From Methylorubrum rhodinum (GTDB lineage: Bacteria > Pseudomonadota > Alphaproteobacteria > Rhizobiales > Beijerinckiaceae): 64,000 bases of DNA. The DNA lies in NCBI RefSeq assembly GCF_014199935.1, contig NZ_JACHOP010000003.1, positions 248,001 to 312,000 on the forward strand, in the 5' to 3' direction. Position 1 is the first letter of the stretch. Each line of letters opens with the position of its first letter. Made by a program: the position numbers and the translations under genes. Positions 24,124 to 31,955 of the stretch are shown one piece after another. The notes under the pieces are model-generated. The model was not told where the DNA came from and did not search any database. It worked only from the letters and a program-made list of their open reading frames with translations.

Positions 24124-24993
24124 TCAGTCGAAGAAGGCGCCGCCGGCCCGCTGGCCGACGGCGATCTGGATCAGGCCGGCCCGCGAGCCGACGCCGAGCT
24201 TGGCCCGCATGGTCGCGCTGGCGTTGACGATGGTGCGGTAGCTCACCGACAGGGCCCGGGCGATGGCGTCGTAGGACTTGCCCTGGCTCATCAGCGACAG
24301 GATCTGCAGCTCGCGCGCGCTCAGGGTCGCCAGCGGCGCGGGCCGGGCGCTGCGGTCGAGCATGGCCACCTCGGTCGCCAGGGCGTGCGGCAGGGAAGTG
24401 CGGCCGGCCCGCACCGCCGCCAGCGCCTCCAGGAAGACCGCGCTGCCCGCGTCCTTCAGCACGAAGCCGAGGGCCCCGCCCTCCAGCGCCCGCGCGACGA
24501 CGACGGGATCGGCATGCATGCTGAAGGCGAGGATGCGCGCTTCCGGCTCCAGCGCCTTGATGCGCCGGATCAGCGACAGGCCGGACAGTCCGCTGCCCTC
24601 GAAGCTGAGATCGGCCACGACGAGGTCCGGCCGATGGCGATGGAACAGCCGGTAGGCCGAGACGACGTCGCCCGCCTCGAACACCGTCGCGAAGCCAGCG
24701 CCTTCCGCGAGGCGGCGCACGCCGCTCAGCACGATCGGATGGTCGTCGACGATCAGCAACGCATCGCCCCCGCGCGCCGCCGCGACGGCGCGGCCGGCGG
24801 CGGGCTCGACGCCGGAATGGGGGACGGGCTTCGCGGCGGCCTGGGCGGCCGATCGCGTGCCGGCCTCGACGGGGGACGCATCAAGGGACATGGCAGGAGG
24901 TGGGGCGAGAGGTGTGGCAGGAGACATGGCAAGAGGCATGGCGGACGATCGTGCGGGAGACCTGACGGGCGTAGCGGCGGGAGCGGGGATCAC
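24124..24993 (-). CDS. mxaB: Response regulator MxaB, NarL/LuxR type
   Basis: A 289-residue protein. A Pro/Ala-rich leader of about 75 residues precedes the receiver (LLIVDDHPIVLSGVRRLAEG; phospho-Asp in LVVADLSFEG). A LuxR-type HTH follows (LSARELQILSLMSQGKSYDAIARAL, SYRTIVNASATMRAKLGVGS). In M. extorquens MxaB is needed for transcription of methanol oxidation genes. The GTG at 24993 overlaps the mxaH stop (GTGA), as at other junctions of this operon; ATG at 24891 is an alternative that skips 34 low-complexity residues. Last gene of the mxa cluster; no cognate kinase is adjacent. Confidence 0.85.
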   Translation of the reverse strand: MIPAPAATPVRSPARSSAMPLAMSPATPLAPPPAMSLDASPVEAGTRSAAQAAAKPVPHSGVEPAAGRAVAAARGGDALLIVDDHPIVLSGVRRLAEGAGFATVFEAGDVVSAYRLFHRHRPDLVVADLSFEGSGLSGLSLIRRIKALEPEARILAFSMHADPVVVARALEGGALGFVLKDAGSAVFLEALAAVRAGRTSLPHALATEVAMLDRSARPAPLATLSARELQILSLMSQGKSYDAIARALSVSYRTIVNASATMRAKLGVGSRAGLIQIAVGQRAGGAFFD

Positions 24994-25487
24994 GGCGTCG
25001 CCCGGGATGCGAGCCGGGCGAGGGCGTCGTCGTGGTCGGCGCCCTGGGCGCGGGCGTTGTAATAGTGCTGCACCATCTCGCCGTAGAGGCTCTTGTGGCG
25101 GCCCCGCGGCGCGGCGATGCGGCCCAGCCCGTCGATCAGGCTGCGATAGGGTTCGGGCTTGCCGATCTCGGCGAGCATCTGGCCGAGCTGGACCGTGCGG
25201 TTGGCCATCATCCGCGGGTCCTCGACGAAGCCGGTGCGGGCGGTCTTGAGCGAGGCCCGCATCGCCGCGACCTCGGGGGCGTCGTCCGGCAGCGGGCGCC
25301 CCGCCTCGCGGCCGGCGAGCCAGCGGGCCGGGTCGGTCCCGTCGGTCGGGGTGAGCCAGCCGGGCAAGTCGCCCTCGGAGGTGCGGGCGACGACCGATTG
25401 GCCTTCGTCCTGGCTCTCCTGGCGGGGCTCCTCGCTGCCGCAGGCGGCGAGCGTCAGGAGCGGCAGGAGCAGGAGCGCGCGCCTCAT
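24990..25487 (-). CDS. mxaH: MxaH, putative lipoprotein of the methanol oxidation cluster
   Basis: A 165-residue protein with a lipobox: MRRALLLLPLLTLAACGSEE, lipidation at Cys16. The mature part is polar and helical (WLAGREAGRPLPDDAPEVAAMR; YGEMVQHYYNARAQGADHDDALARL). Identified mainly by place, between mxaE and mxaB, and by its lipoprotein character. The function in methanol oxidation is not established. ATG overlaps the mxaE stop (ATGA). Confidence 0.82.
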   Translation of the reverse strand: MRRALLLLPLLTLAACGSEEPRQESQDEGQSVVARTSEGDLPGWLTPTDGTDPARWLAGREAGRPLPDDAPEVAAMRASLKTARTGFVEDPRMMANRTVQLGQMLAEIGKPEPYRSLIDGLGRIAAPRGRHKSLYGEMVQHYYNARAQGADHDDALARLASRATP

Positions 25488-26431
25488 CGGCCGCCCTCCC
25501 TCGCCACCGCGAGGCTGCGTGGCCCCTCGGCGACCGGCAGGCGCGCCACAACCTCGAGGTTTTGCAGATCGATCACGCTGACGTCGTCCGAGAACCAGTT
25601 GGCGACGTAGGCGCGGGCCGCCCCGCCCTCGCCCACGACCGCGATCCCCTCGGGGTAGCGGCCGACGCCGATCATCGCCGTGATCTTGAGGGTTTGCGTG
25701 TCGAGCACCGTGACGGTGCCGGCGCCCTGGTTGGTCACCAGCACCCGCGCCCCGTCGGGGCTGACCGCGACGCCGTAGGGCATCGCGCCCGCCGGCACGG
25801 TGGCGACGGGCTTGAGGCTCGCGGTGTCGATCACGGTGAGGTCGTTGCTGCGCACGTTGCCGACGTAGAGGCGCGTTTCCGCCGGGTCGAGCGCGAGCGC
25901 GAAGGGCGCTTCGCCGACCGGAATGGTCGCGATCCGCTCCATCCCGGCGGCATCGATCACGCTGACCTGCCGGCTCTCCCGGTCGGCGACGAAGAGGCGC
26001 CCCGCCCGGTCGAGGACGAGATGGGCCGGATCGCGCCCCGTGGCCGCCGAGCCCTCGACGCGCCCGTCCTGCGCCGAAATGCGATCGACCCGGTGGCCCG
26101 ACCAGTCGGTGGCGAAAACGGTGCGGCCGTCCGCCGAGGCCGCGAGGCCGAAGACCTGCCCGGCATAGGGCAGGCGCCGCAGCACCTTGCCCGTCGCCGC
26201 CTCGGCCACGGTGATCGCGTGCCCGTCGGGATGGCTGAGGAACAGCCATCCGCCACCCGCCGCCACCGTGGCGGGGGCCGCCGGCACCGCCGTGGCGTCG
26301 GCGACGGCGCTCGCCTCGATCCGCGACAGCCGCGCGCCCTGCTGGCTCGCGACCCAGACCGTGCCGGCGAGCGCGGGCGCGCCGGACAGGGCGAGGAGAA
26401 GGGCGGCGAGGAGAGGCGCCGGCCGGCTCAT
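25484..26431 (-). CDS. mxaE: MxaE, periplasmic YVTN-type beta-propeller protein
   Basis: A 315-residue secreted protein. Signal peptide MSRPAPLLAALLLALSGAPALA is followed by repeated propeller blades such as RLYVGNVRSNDLTVIDTASL, ARVLVTNQGAGTVTVLDTQTL and RAYVANWFSDDVSVIDLQNL. The fold suggests a binding scaffold; its exact role in methanol oxidation is unknown. Symbol assigned from gene order between mxaD and mxaH. ATG overlaps the mxaD stop (ATGA). Confidence 0.83.
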   Translation of the reverse strand: MSRPAPLLAALLLALSGAPALAGTVWVASQQGARLSRIEASAVADATAVPAAPATVAAGGGWLFLSHPDGHAITVAEAATGKVLRRLPYAGQVFGLAASADGRTVFATDWSGHRVDRISAQDGRVEGSAATGRDPAHLVLDRAGRLFVADRESRQVSVIDAAGMERIATIPVGEAPFALALDPAETRLYVGNVRSNDLTVIDTASLKPVATVPAGAMPYGVAVSPDGARVLVTNQGAGTVTVLDTQTLKITAMIGVGRYPEGIAVVGEGGAARAYVANWFSDDVSVIDLQNLEVVARLPVAEGPRSLAVAREGGR

Positions 26432-26967
26432 TGCGTCGCCTTGCCCCCCTCGGCGGCGGCCTTGAGGCCCTTGAGCCCTTCGGAGAAGAAGCGGTTCATC
26501 GCCTCGCGGCCGGCGTCGTCGCTGAGGTTGTCCGGCGGCTCGTTGCCGGTGTCGCCGCGGTAGAACCGGCCCATCCACTCGACCTTGGAGCCGTCGCCCT
26601 CGGGGGAAATCGTCAGCGTGGCGGAGTAGGACGAGACCGGCAGCGCCTTCAGATCCGGCTCGCCCGACATGCGATAGGAGTAGGAGCGCGCCTCGGGCTT
26701 CCACTCGTCGAGGCTCTCGGTGAGCGTGCCGCCGCTCTTGAGGGTGAGGGTGCGGGTGCCGCCGTCCTTGCCGCCGGCGCTGCCCTCGGCCTTGGCGATG
26801 GCGGGATGCCACTTGCCGATGCCGGCGAAGTCCCCGGCCACCTTCCAGACCGCGTCCGGCGCCGTCTTCACGGTGATCGACTGGCTCACCTTCTGCGGCG
26901 TCGGGCCGTGGGCGAGCGCCACGGTCGCGGCGAGCGCCAGGGGCAAGGCGAGGAGGGAGAGACGCAT
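26428..26967 (-). CDS. mxaD: MxaD, periplasmic SRPBCC-type protein
   Basis: A 179-residue protein. Signal peptide MRLSLLALPLALAATVALA is followed by VSQSITVKTAPDAVWKVAGDFAGIGKWHPAIAKAE, the START/SRPBCC opening (PYR/PYL-like). In M. extorquens MxaD is periplasmic and aids interaction of methanol dehydrogenase with cytochrome cL. It begins 3 nt after the mxaL stop and ends in an ATGA overlap with mxaE. Confidence 0.9.
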   Translation of the reverse strand: MRLSLLALPLALAATVALAHGPTPQKVSQSITVKTAPDAVWKVAGDFAGIGKWHPAIAKAEGSAGGKDGGTRTLTLKSGGTLTESLDEWKPEARSYSYRMSGEPDLKALPVSSYSATLTISPEGDGSKVEWMGRFYRGDTGNEPPDNLSDDAGREAMNRFFSEGLKGLKAAAEGGKATQ

Positions 26968-26970
26968 GGA

Positions 26971-27960
26971 TCATGTCCTGCTGAGGGGAAGGAGGCGGGC
27001 CGGGAGCAGGCCCGCGAGGAAGGCGGCGAGCGCCAGCGCCAGCGCGAGGCCGCCGAGAAACGGCCGCGGATCGATCCGTCCGGGCAGCGGGCGCGGCGTG
27101 GCGGCGGCGATCAGCATGCCGGCGAGCCCGTCCGGCCCGTCGAGATGGGCGTAAGCAAGCCCGGTCTGGGCCGCGAGCGCCTTGAGGTGCGGTTCGCGCA
27201 CCGAGGAGAGGTGCTCGGTGCCCTTGGCGGCCGAGGCGCCGAAGGGGGCGTTGCGCGGGTTGTAGCCCTCGCGCGACTCCGCATCCTCCGGCGGCGGGCC
27301 GAAACGGTTCTCCTGCTGGACGTCGGTCTCGCCGTAGAACCCGGCCTCACGGCCGCGGTCGTTGTATTTCGGGATCGGCGACAGCGCGTGGCTGCCCGCC
27401 CCGACGATCAGGCCGCGCACCGCGCCGGGCTTGCCGTCGAAGGGCGGCAGGCCGGTCGAGGGGAGCGGCGGCGTCTCCTGCCCGTCGGTGAGGAACAGGA
27501 GATCGGTGTCGAGCTCACTGGCCATCTGAACCGCCCGGTGCAGCCCCGCCGTGATGCGGCTGTCGCCCTCCCAGGCCATGCGCCAGTCGAGCCCCGCGAG
27601 CGCGCCGTCCAGCGGCGCGAAGTCGGCGCAGACCTCGATGGGCGCGAACAGCAGGAACGGGCGCCGCTCGGTGAACAGCGCCAGCGCCAGCCGCGAGCCG
27701 CAGGGCAGCTCCGCCACCATCCGCCGGAGCGCCGCCTTGGCGACGTCGAGCCGGCTCGCAGGCTTTCCGTCGAGGGTGTAGTCGCGCACGTTCATGCTGC
27801 CGGTGATGTCCACCGCCGCCAGCACCGCGACGCCGGAGCGGGTCAGCGGCAGCGGCCCGGCGAACACGGCCCCGAGCGCCAGCACGAAGGCTGCGGCGAG
27901 CGCCTGGAAGCGGCGGTCGCGCAGGTTCCTCTGGAGGGGGAGTTGCCGAAGGGCGCTCAT
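26971..27960 (-). CDS. mxaL: MxaL, vWFA-domain membrane protein for methanol dehydrogenase maturation
   Basis: A 329-residue protein. It has an N-terminal span (FQALAAAFVLALGAVFAG), a vWFA domain with the MIDAS-like motif AAVDITGSMNVRDY, LLFLTDGQETPPLP, and a C-terminal span (FLGGLALALALAAFLAGLLPARLLPL). With MxaA and MxaK it is required for calcium insertion into methanol dehydrogenase in M. extorquens. ATG overlaps the mxaK stop (ATGA). Confidence 0.9.
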   Translation of the reverse strand: MSALRQLPLQRNLRDRRFQALAAAFVLALGAVFAGPLPLTRSGVAVLAAVDITGSMNVRDYTLDGKPASRLDVAKAALRRMVAELPCGSRLALALFTERRPFLLFAPIEVCADFAPLDGALAGLDWRMAWEGDSRITAGLHRAVQMASELDTDLLFLTDGQETPPLPSTGLPPFDGKPGAVRGLIVGAGSHALSPIPKYNDRGREAGFYGETDVQQENRFGPPPEDAESREGYNPRNAPFGASAAKGTEHLSSVREPHLKALAAQTGLAYAHLDGPDGLAGMLIAAATPRPLPGRIDPRPFLGGLALALALAAFLAGLLPARLLPLSRT

Positions 27961-28583
27961 GGGCCGCCTCGGGGCTGGCCGGGGATGTCGGTCCAGATCT
28001 GCTTGGGCTCGGCCTTCAGCTCGTCGCCGAACTTGCGGTCGAACTCGGGAAAATCGCGGATCAGGCGCGAGGCGACGTCGAAGTTGAACTTCGCGTCCCA
28101 GAACTCGGGCCGGGCCTGGAGCGCCCGGCGATAATCCTGGCGCGCCAGCGTCACCTGCGGCCCGGCCTTGTCGAGCTCGCCCCGGCCGATGAGGTCGAAG
28201 GCTTTTCGCACGCGGGCGTTGGCGAGCACGTAGCGGGCGCGGGCCGCCCCGTCCGCCGCGCCGCTCCGGTCGAGGCTTTCCAAGAGCGGCTCGGCCTCCT
28301 CCAGCCGGTCACGCGCCGCGAGGAATTTCGTGCGCGCGACGAGCAGCGCGGCGGGGGCGTCCGGCGCCACCGCGACGTCGCGTCCGGCCTCCAGCGCGGC
28401 GATTGATCCGTTGGTCCGCGAGGCGTTCCAGGCCGAGACGCCCGCCGCGACGGCACCGGCCAGCAGCAGGATCGGCAGCAGGACGAGCAGATGCGGCCGG
28501 GTCGCGCGCCACGCGGTGCCGGCACCCGCCGCGAGACGGGTGCGCCAGGACGAGGCGGGTTGCGAGAGGACGAGCGGGGTCAT
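27957..28583 (-). CDS. mxaK: MxaK, methanol dehydrogenase maturation protein
   Basis: A 208-residue protein with one N-terminal membrane span (HLLVLLPILLLAGAVAAGVSAW) and a periplasmic helical part with TPR-like character (FLAARDRLEEAEPLLESL; ARQDYRRALQARPEFWDAKFNFDVASRLI). Required with MxaA and MxaL for calcium insertion. A 271-bp gap that holds palindromic repeats separates it from mxaC; the rest of the operon is tightly packed. Confidence 0.88.
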   Translation of the reverse strand: MTPLVLSQPASSWRTRLAAGAGTAWRATRPHLLVLLPILLLAGAVAAGVSAWNASRTNGSIAALEAGRDVAVAPDAPAALLVARTKFLAARDRLEEAEPLLESLDRSGAADGAARARYVLANARVRKAFDLIGRGELDKAGPQVTLARQDYRRALQARPEFWDAKFNFDVASRLIRDFPEFDRKFGDELKAEPKQIWTDIPGQPRGGP

Positions 28584-28617
28584 GCGGCCTCCGGCTGATC
28601 GATGCGGCCGGGTGCGG

Positions 28618-28820
28618 TTCCCCCCTCTCCCCGCACGCGGGGAGAGGCCCGCAGACACCTTGTCGTGTCTGCGGGAAGCGGAGGCGAAGCCGGAGCGGCG
28701 GTGAGGGGGCCAAGCCGGAGGAGTCTCTTCCATCGAGGCCCCCTCACCTTCGGCTGCCGCCTCGCTTCGGCGACGACGAGGTCGCCGAAGCCCTCTCCCC
28801 GCGTGCGGGGAGAGGGAATG
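28618..28820. repeat. Composite palindromic repeat between mxaC and mxaK
   Basis: Two perfect hairpins bound the element: CCTCTCCCCGC/GCGGGGAGAGG at 28624-28647 and CCCTCTCCCCGC/GCGGGGAGAGGG at 28791-28816. Between them GGTGAGGGGGCC and GGCCCCCTCACC form a larger arm pair, and CCGCAGACAC/GTGTCTGCGG a small hairpin. It fills nearly the whole mxaC-mxaK gap and is likely an inserted repeat. Confidence 0.8.
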
Positions 28821-28854
28821 CGCGGGCAGCCGGCGAGGCTGGTTGGAAGCCGGC

Positions 28855-29922
28855 TCATGCCGCTTTCCTCCGCTCTGGCCGTTCCTGTACAGCCGGCGCG
28901 GCGCGTTCACCTGAAGCGCGCGGCCCTTCCCTCAAAAAATCCGCTTCCGCCAGCTTGGCCAGAACCAGCACCAGCAGCCCGAAGGCGGCCACGGCGTAGG
29001 CGTAGCCGGTCAGGTCCCGGCGCGGGCGGATCTCGGTGTAGGGGATGGGGTCGCGCTCCAGCGCCTCGATCTGGCGCACGGCGCCCGCCACGGCTTCCGC
29101 ACCTTCCGCCTCGAAGGCGCGGTAGGGCACGCCGAGGCTCTTGAAGAACAGGTCGAGATGGCGCTCGGGCGCGGCCTGGGGCGTGTCCTCGCCGGCCGGC
29201 TTGTCGTGGATCGAGGGCGAACCCTTGGTGCGCAGAAACAGCCAGTAGAGGTTGGGACGCACCTTGGCGAACTCGGCCCGGAGCTGGGCCTGGATGCGCG
29301 GATCGATCACCGCCGCCCCGTCCGAGACCAGCAGCAGCGCCCGCGACACGCCGGGCGCCGCCGGGCCGAACTGCGACAGCGCCATGCCCAAACCGCGGGC
29401 GACGTTGGTGTAGTCGAGGCCCGGCCGGTCGATCGCCGCAATCGCCGCGCGCACGGCGTCGCGGCGGTCGGTCATCGGCACCACCAGCATCGGCGCGGTC
29501 GAGAAGGCGGTGACGGCGAACTGGTCGTGCGCCCGCTCGCCGACGAAGGCGCCGAGGATGCGCCGCGAGGCCGCCGCCTTCGATTCCTCCTCGCCCGAGG
29601 GCTGACGGCCGGCGAAGGTCTCGTTCATGCTCCCCGACCGGTCGATCAGCATCGACACCTGCGCGCCGATGCCGGTGCGGGTCACGCTCTCGCCCGCCCG
29701 GTAGGGGCCGGCGAGCGCCACGATCAGCCCGGCGAGCGCCAGGATGCCGGCGGCCGTCAGCACAGCGCCGATGGCCGCCGAGAGCGGGTCGGCAGGCGCG
29801 GCCGAGACGGCGGAGATCGCGGAGCGTCGGGAGGCCGAGCGCAGGAGCGGCAGCAGCGCCAGCGGCAACAGCCACAGCAGCCAGGGCGTCGCGACGCCGA
29901 AGGAACCGAACAGCGCGCCCAT
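28855..29922 (-). CDS. mxaC: MxaC, vWFA-domain membrane protein
   Basis: A 355-residue protein with N-terminal spans (TPWLLWLLPLALLPLL and LTAAGILALAGLIVALAG). A vWFA domain has a full MIDAS motif (MLIDRSGSMNETF) and LLLVSDGAAVIDPR. There is a late span (GYAYAVAAFGLLVLVLAKL). It is one of the R-S-A-C-K-L maturation set for methanol dehydrogenase. ATG directly follows the mxaA TGA (TGAATG). Confidence 0.9.
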   Translation of the reverse strand: MGALFGSFGVATPWLLWLLPLALLPLLRSASRRSAISAVSAAPADPLSAAIGAVLTAAGILALAGLIVALAGPYRAGESVTRTGIGAQVSMLIDRSGSMNETFAGRQPSGEEESKAAASRRILGAFVGERAHDQFAVTAFSTAPMLVVPMTDRRDAVRAAIAAIDRPGLDYTNVARGLGMALSQFGPAAPGVSRALLLVSDGAAVIDPRIQAQLRAEFAKVRPNLYWLFLRTKGSPSIHDKPAGEDTPQAAPERHLDLFFKSLGVPYRAFEAEGAEAVAGAVRQIEALERDPIPYTEIRPRRDLTGYAYAVAAFGLLVLVLAKLAEADFLREGPRASGERAAPAVQERPERRKAA

Positions 29923-31101
29923 TCAGGCGCTCCGTTCGGCGGCGGCGAGGCGCCCGAGCAGGGCCTCGACGTCGCGCAACGGACAGTCGCGGGCGGCGGC
30001 CTCCGTCTCCCGGCCGAAGAACGCCCGGCGCGACGCCGCGAAGAATTTTTTAAGACCCTCTTCCTGCCCGCGGAAGGTGGGGTGGTCTGCCAGGAACAGG
30101 GGCAGGTCGTCGGCCAGCACGCGGCGGCCGGCGGTGGCGTCGAGGGCGCGGTGCAGGACCAGAAACGCCTCGCGGGTGAGGTCGTCGCCTCGCGCCTTGC
30201 GCTTCGCCCGGCGCAGGGCCTTCAGCCCGAGGGCGAAGGGGCGCCCGCGTCGCGGCGCGAACGGGCCCCAGGCGCGGTCGCGGGCGAGCGGCACCAGGGC
30301 CAGCGCCGTGAGCGCCAGCAGGGTGAGCGCCGTGGCGGTGGCGGGCTGCGGATCGAGGCGCGGGGCGCGCCCGTCCGGGAGCAGGTATTCGGCGGGGTCG
30401 TCGCGGCGCTCGGGTTGCACCTCGCGCAACGGCGAGACGCCGATCTTCCAGGCCGGCACCTGCGCGATGGCGGTGGTGAGCCCCTCCTTGCCGTCGCTCT
30501 GGATCGTCACGGCAAAGCCCGGCACGTCGAGGGTGCGTGAATCCAGCGCCGCGTAGAAGTCCTGATAGGTCAGGCGCAGGCGGATCAGGGGGGCGTCGCC
30601 CTCGCGCCGCTCCTCGACCGTGACCGCGCGCAGGTCGAGCCAATAGGTGACCGGGCCGGGCTTGGGCAGCGACGGGCGCTGCACGGTGAAGCCGGGATCG
30701 ACCCGGATGTCGGCCTGCACCTGCACGAGGTCGCCGAGGAAGTAGCCGAAGGCGCGCGGCACGCGCAGCTCGACGCCGCGGACCTGGGCGAGAGCCGGCG
30801 TCGCGAGCAGCAGCGCGACGAACAGCACGAGGCTGCCGAGCGAGCGCGGCGCTCTCCACGCGCGCGCTCCTCCCCCTTGCGGGGAGGAGGTGGGAGGTGG
30901 GGGTGGTGCAGGAGGCACCGGTCCCGTCTCATCCTGGGCGACCCCCACCCCTACCCCTCCCCACCCAGATCGGGCTTGCCCGATCTGGGCAAACAAGGTG
31001 CGGAACTCGGGCAAGCCCGAGTTCCGTGGGGAGGGGAAGAACGCGGCAGCGTCAGCGCGAACCTCGGGTCGGTTGGTGGTCGGAGAGAGCTGCATCGTCA
31101 C
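29923..31101 (-). CDS. mxaA: MxaA, methanol dehydrogenase calcium-insertion protein, with a repeat-derived N-terminal extension
   Basis: A 392-residue frame. The MxaA core starts at about residue 86 with a signal/anchor (RSLGSLVLFVALLLATPALAQ), then RVPRAFGYFLGDLVQVQADI, and a second span (ALTLLALTALALVPLA) before a cytoplasmic tail. Upstream, GTG at 31101 overlaps the mxaS stop (GTGA), with ATG at 31095 as alternative. The roughly 80 residues from there to the core are largely encoded by a palindromic element (30867-31036). No ATG/GTG suitable for a short form was found between the repeat and the core. Needed for calcium incorporation in M. extorquens. Confidence 0.86.
   Translation of the reverse strand: MTMQLSPTTNRPEVRADAAAFFPSPRNSGLPEFRTLFAQIGQARSGWGGVGVGVAQDETGPVPPAPPPPPTSSPQGGGARAWRAPRSLGSLVLFVALLLATPALAQVRGVELRVPRAFGYFLGDLVQVQADIRVDPGFTVQRPSLPKPGPVTYWLDLRAVTVEERREGDAPLIRLRLTYQDFYAALDSRTLDVPGFAVTIQSDGKEGLTTAIAQVPAWKIGVSPLREVQPERRDDPAEYLLPDGRAPRLDPQPATATALTLLALTALALVPLARDRAWGPFAPRRGRPFALGLKALRRAKRKARGDDLTREAFLVLHRALDATAGRRVLADDLPLFLADHPTFRGQEEGLKKFFAASRRAFFGRETEAAARDCPLRDVEALLGRLAAAERSA
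30867..31036. repeat. Palindromic element, copy 3, within the 5' part of mxaA, with two nested hairpins
   Basis: The left arm (CTCCTCCCCCTTGCGGGGAGG) and the GGTGGGGGT/ACCCCCACC inner arms match the mdcG copies. The right arm is split by two extra hairpins, CCCAGATCGGGC-tt-GCCCGATCTGGG (30964-30989) and GGAACTCGGGC-aa-GCCCGAGTTCC (31002-31025). This suggests insertion of a second repeat into the first. Confidence 0.82.
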
Positions 31102-31955
31102 GTCGTCAGCAGGTGACGGGTCAGCGCTTCCGCGTCGAAGCGGTCGGCGAGCCGGAAGGGGGGGCGGGCGAAGGGGGCGCAGAGGCTGCGCAGGGTCTCG
31201 ATCCGGGCGGCCTCGCGCTGGCGCCAGCGGCGGCGGAGCGATGGGCGCAGGAAGACGAGGCGGCGGCCGGCGCCCTCCAGATCGTCGAGTTCGACGAGGC
31301 CGAAGGCCGGCAGGCCGTCGTCCTCCGCCGTGTCGGCGAGCAGCACCGGCGTCACGTCGTGGAGCGCGAGCGCGGAGAGGATGCGGGTGACCGTCGCCTC
31401 GGGCCAGCGGAAATCCGAAACGAGGAAGACGAGTTTCGGCCGGCCCGCGAGCCGGCGCGCGGCTTCCATCAGCCCCTCGGCGCTGGCACCCGCACAGTGC
31501 GCGTCGCCGATCCGGGCGGCGGCGAGCGTCGCCGCGGCGCGGTGGCGGGTGGCGGGCAGGTACAGGTCGTCGCGGAAGGCGTCGTCGGCGGCCATCAGGC
31601 CGAAGCCGTCGCCGATGCGGGTCGCCGAGCGGGCGAGCGCGGTGCAGAACGAGGCGGCGAGCCCGAGCCGGTCGGCCCGACCCCGAAACCGCATGGAGGC
31701 CGAGAGGTCGATCAGTGCGTAGGTCTCGACGGGGCTGCGCGCCTCGAACCGGCGCACCGCCACGCCCTCGAACGGATCGCGGAGCGACGCCCGGATGTCG
31801 ATGCGCCGGGCGTCCGGCAGGCGCAGGAAGCTCACCGTGTCGCGGAACGTGCCGAGCCCCCCGGCCTGCCGACCGCGATGGGCGCCGACCCGGTGGCCGC
31901 CGGGCCGCCAGCGCGGCCAGTAGACGATGTCGGCCCCGTCGTCCGGGGCGCTCAC
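31098..31955 (-). CDS. mxaS: MxaS, DUF58 protein
   Basis: A 285-residue protein. Core DUF58 motifs are FLRLPDARRIDIRASLRDPFEGVAVRRFE and YALIDLSASMRFRGRADRLG, a vWFA-like DxSxS site. MoxR ATPases and DUF58 proteins are typically paired, as here with mxaR. Required for active methanol dehydrogenase in M. extorquens. GTG at 31955 overlaps the mxaR stop (GTGA); the longer open frame upstream is the mxaR shadow. Confidence 0.88.
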   Translation of the reverse strand: MSAPDDGADIVYWPRWRPGGHRVGAHRGRQAGGLGTFRDTVSFLRLPDARRIDIRASLRDPFEGVAVRRFEARSPVETYALIDLSASMRFRGRADRLGLAASFCTALARSATRIGDGFGLMAADDAFRDDLYLPATRHRAAATLAAARIGDAHCAGASAEGLMEAARRLAGRPKLVFLVSDFRWPEATVTRILSALALHDVTPVLLADTAEDDGLPAFGLVELDDLEGAGRRLVFLRPSLRRRWRQREAARIETLRSLCAPFARPPFRLADRFDAEALTRHLLTT

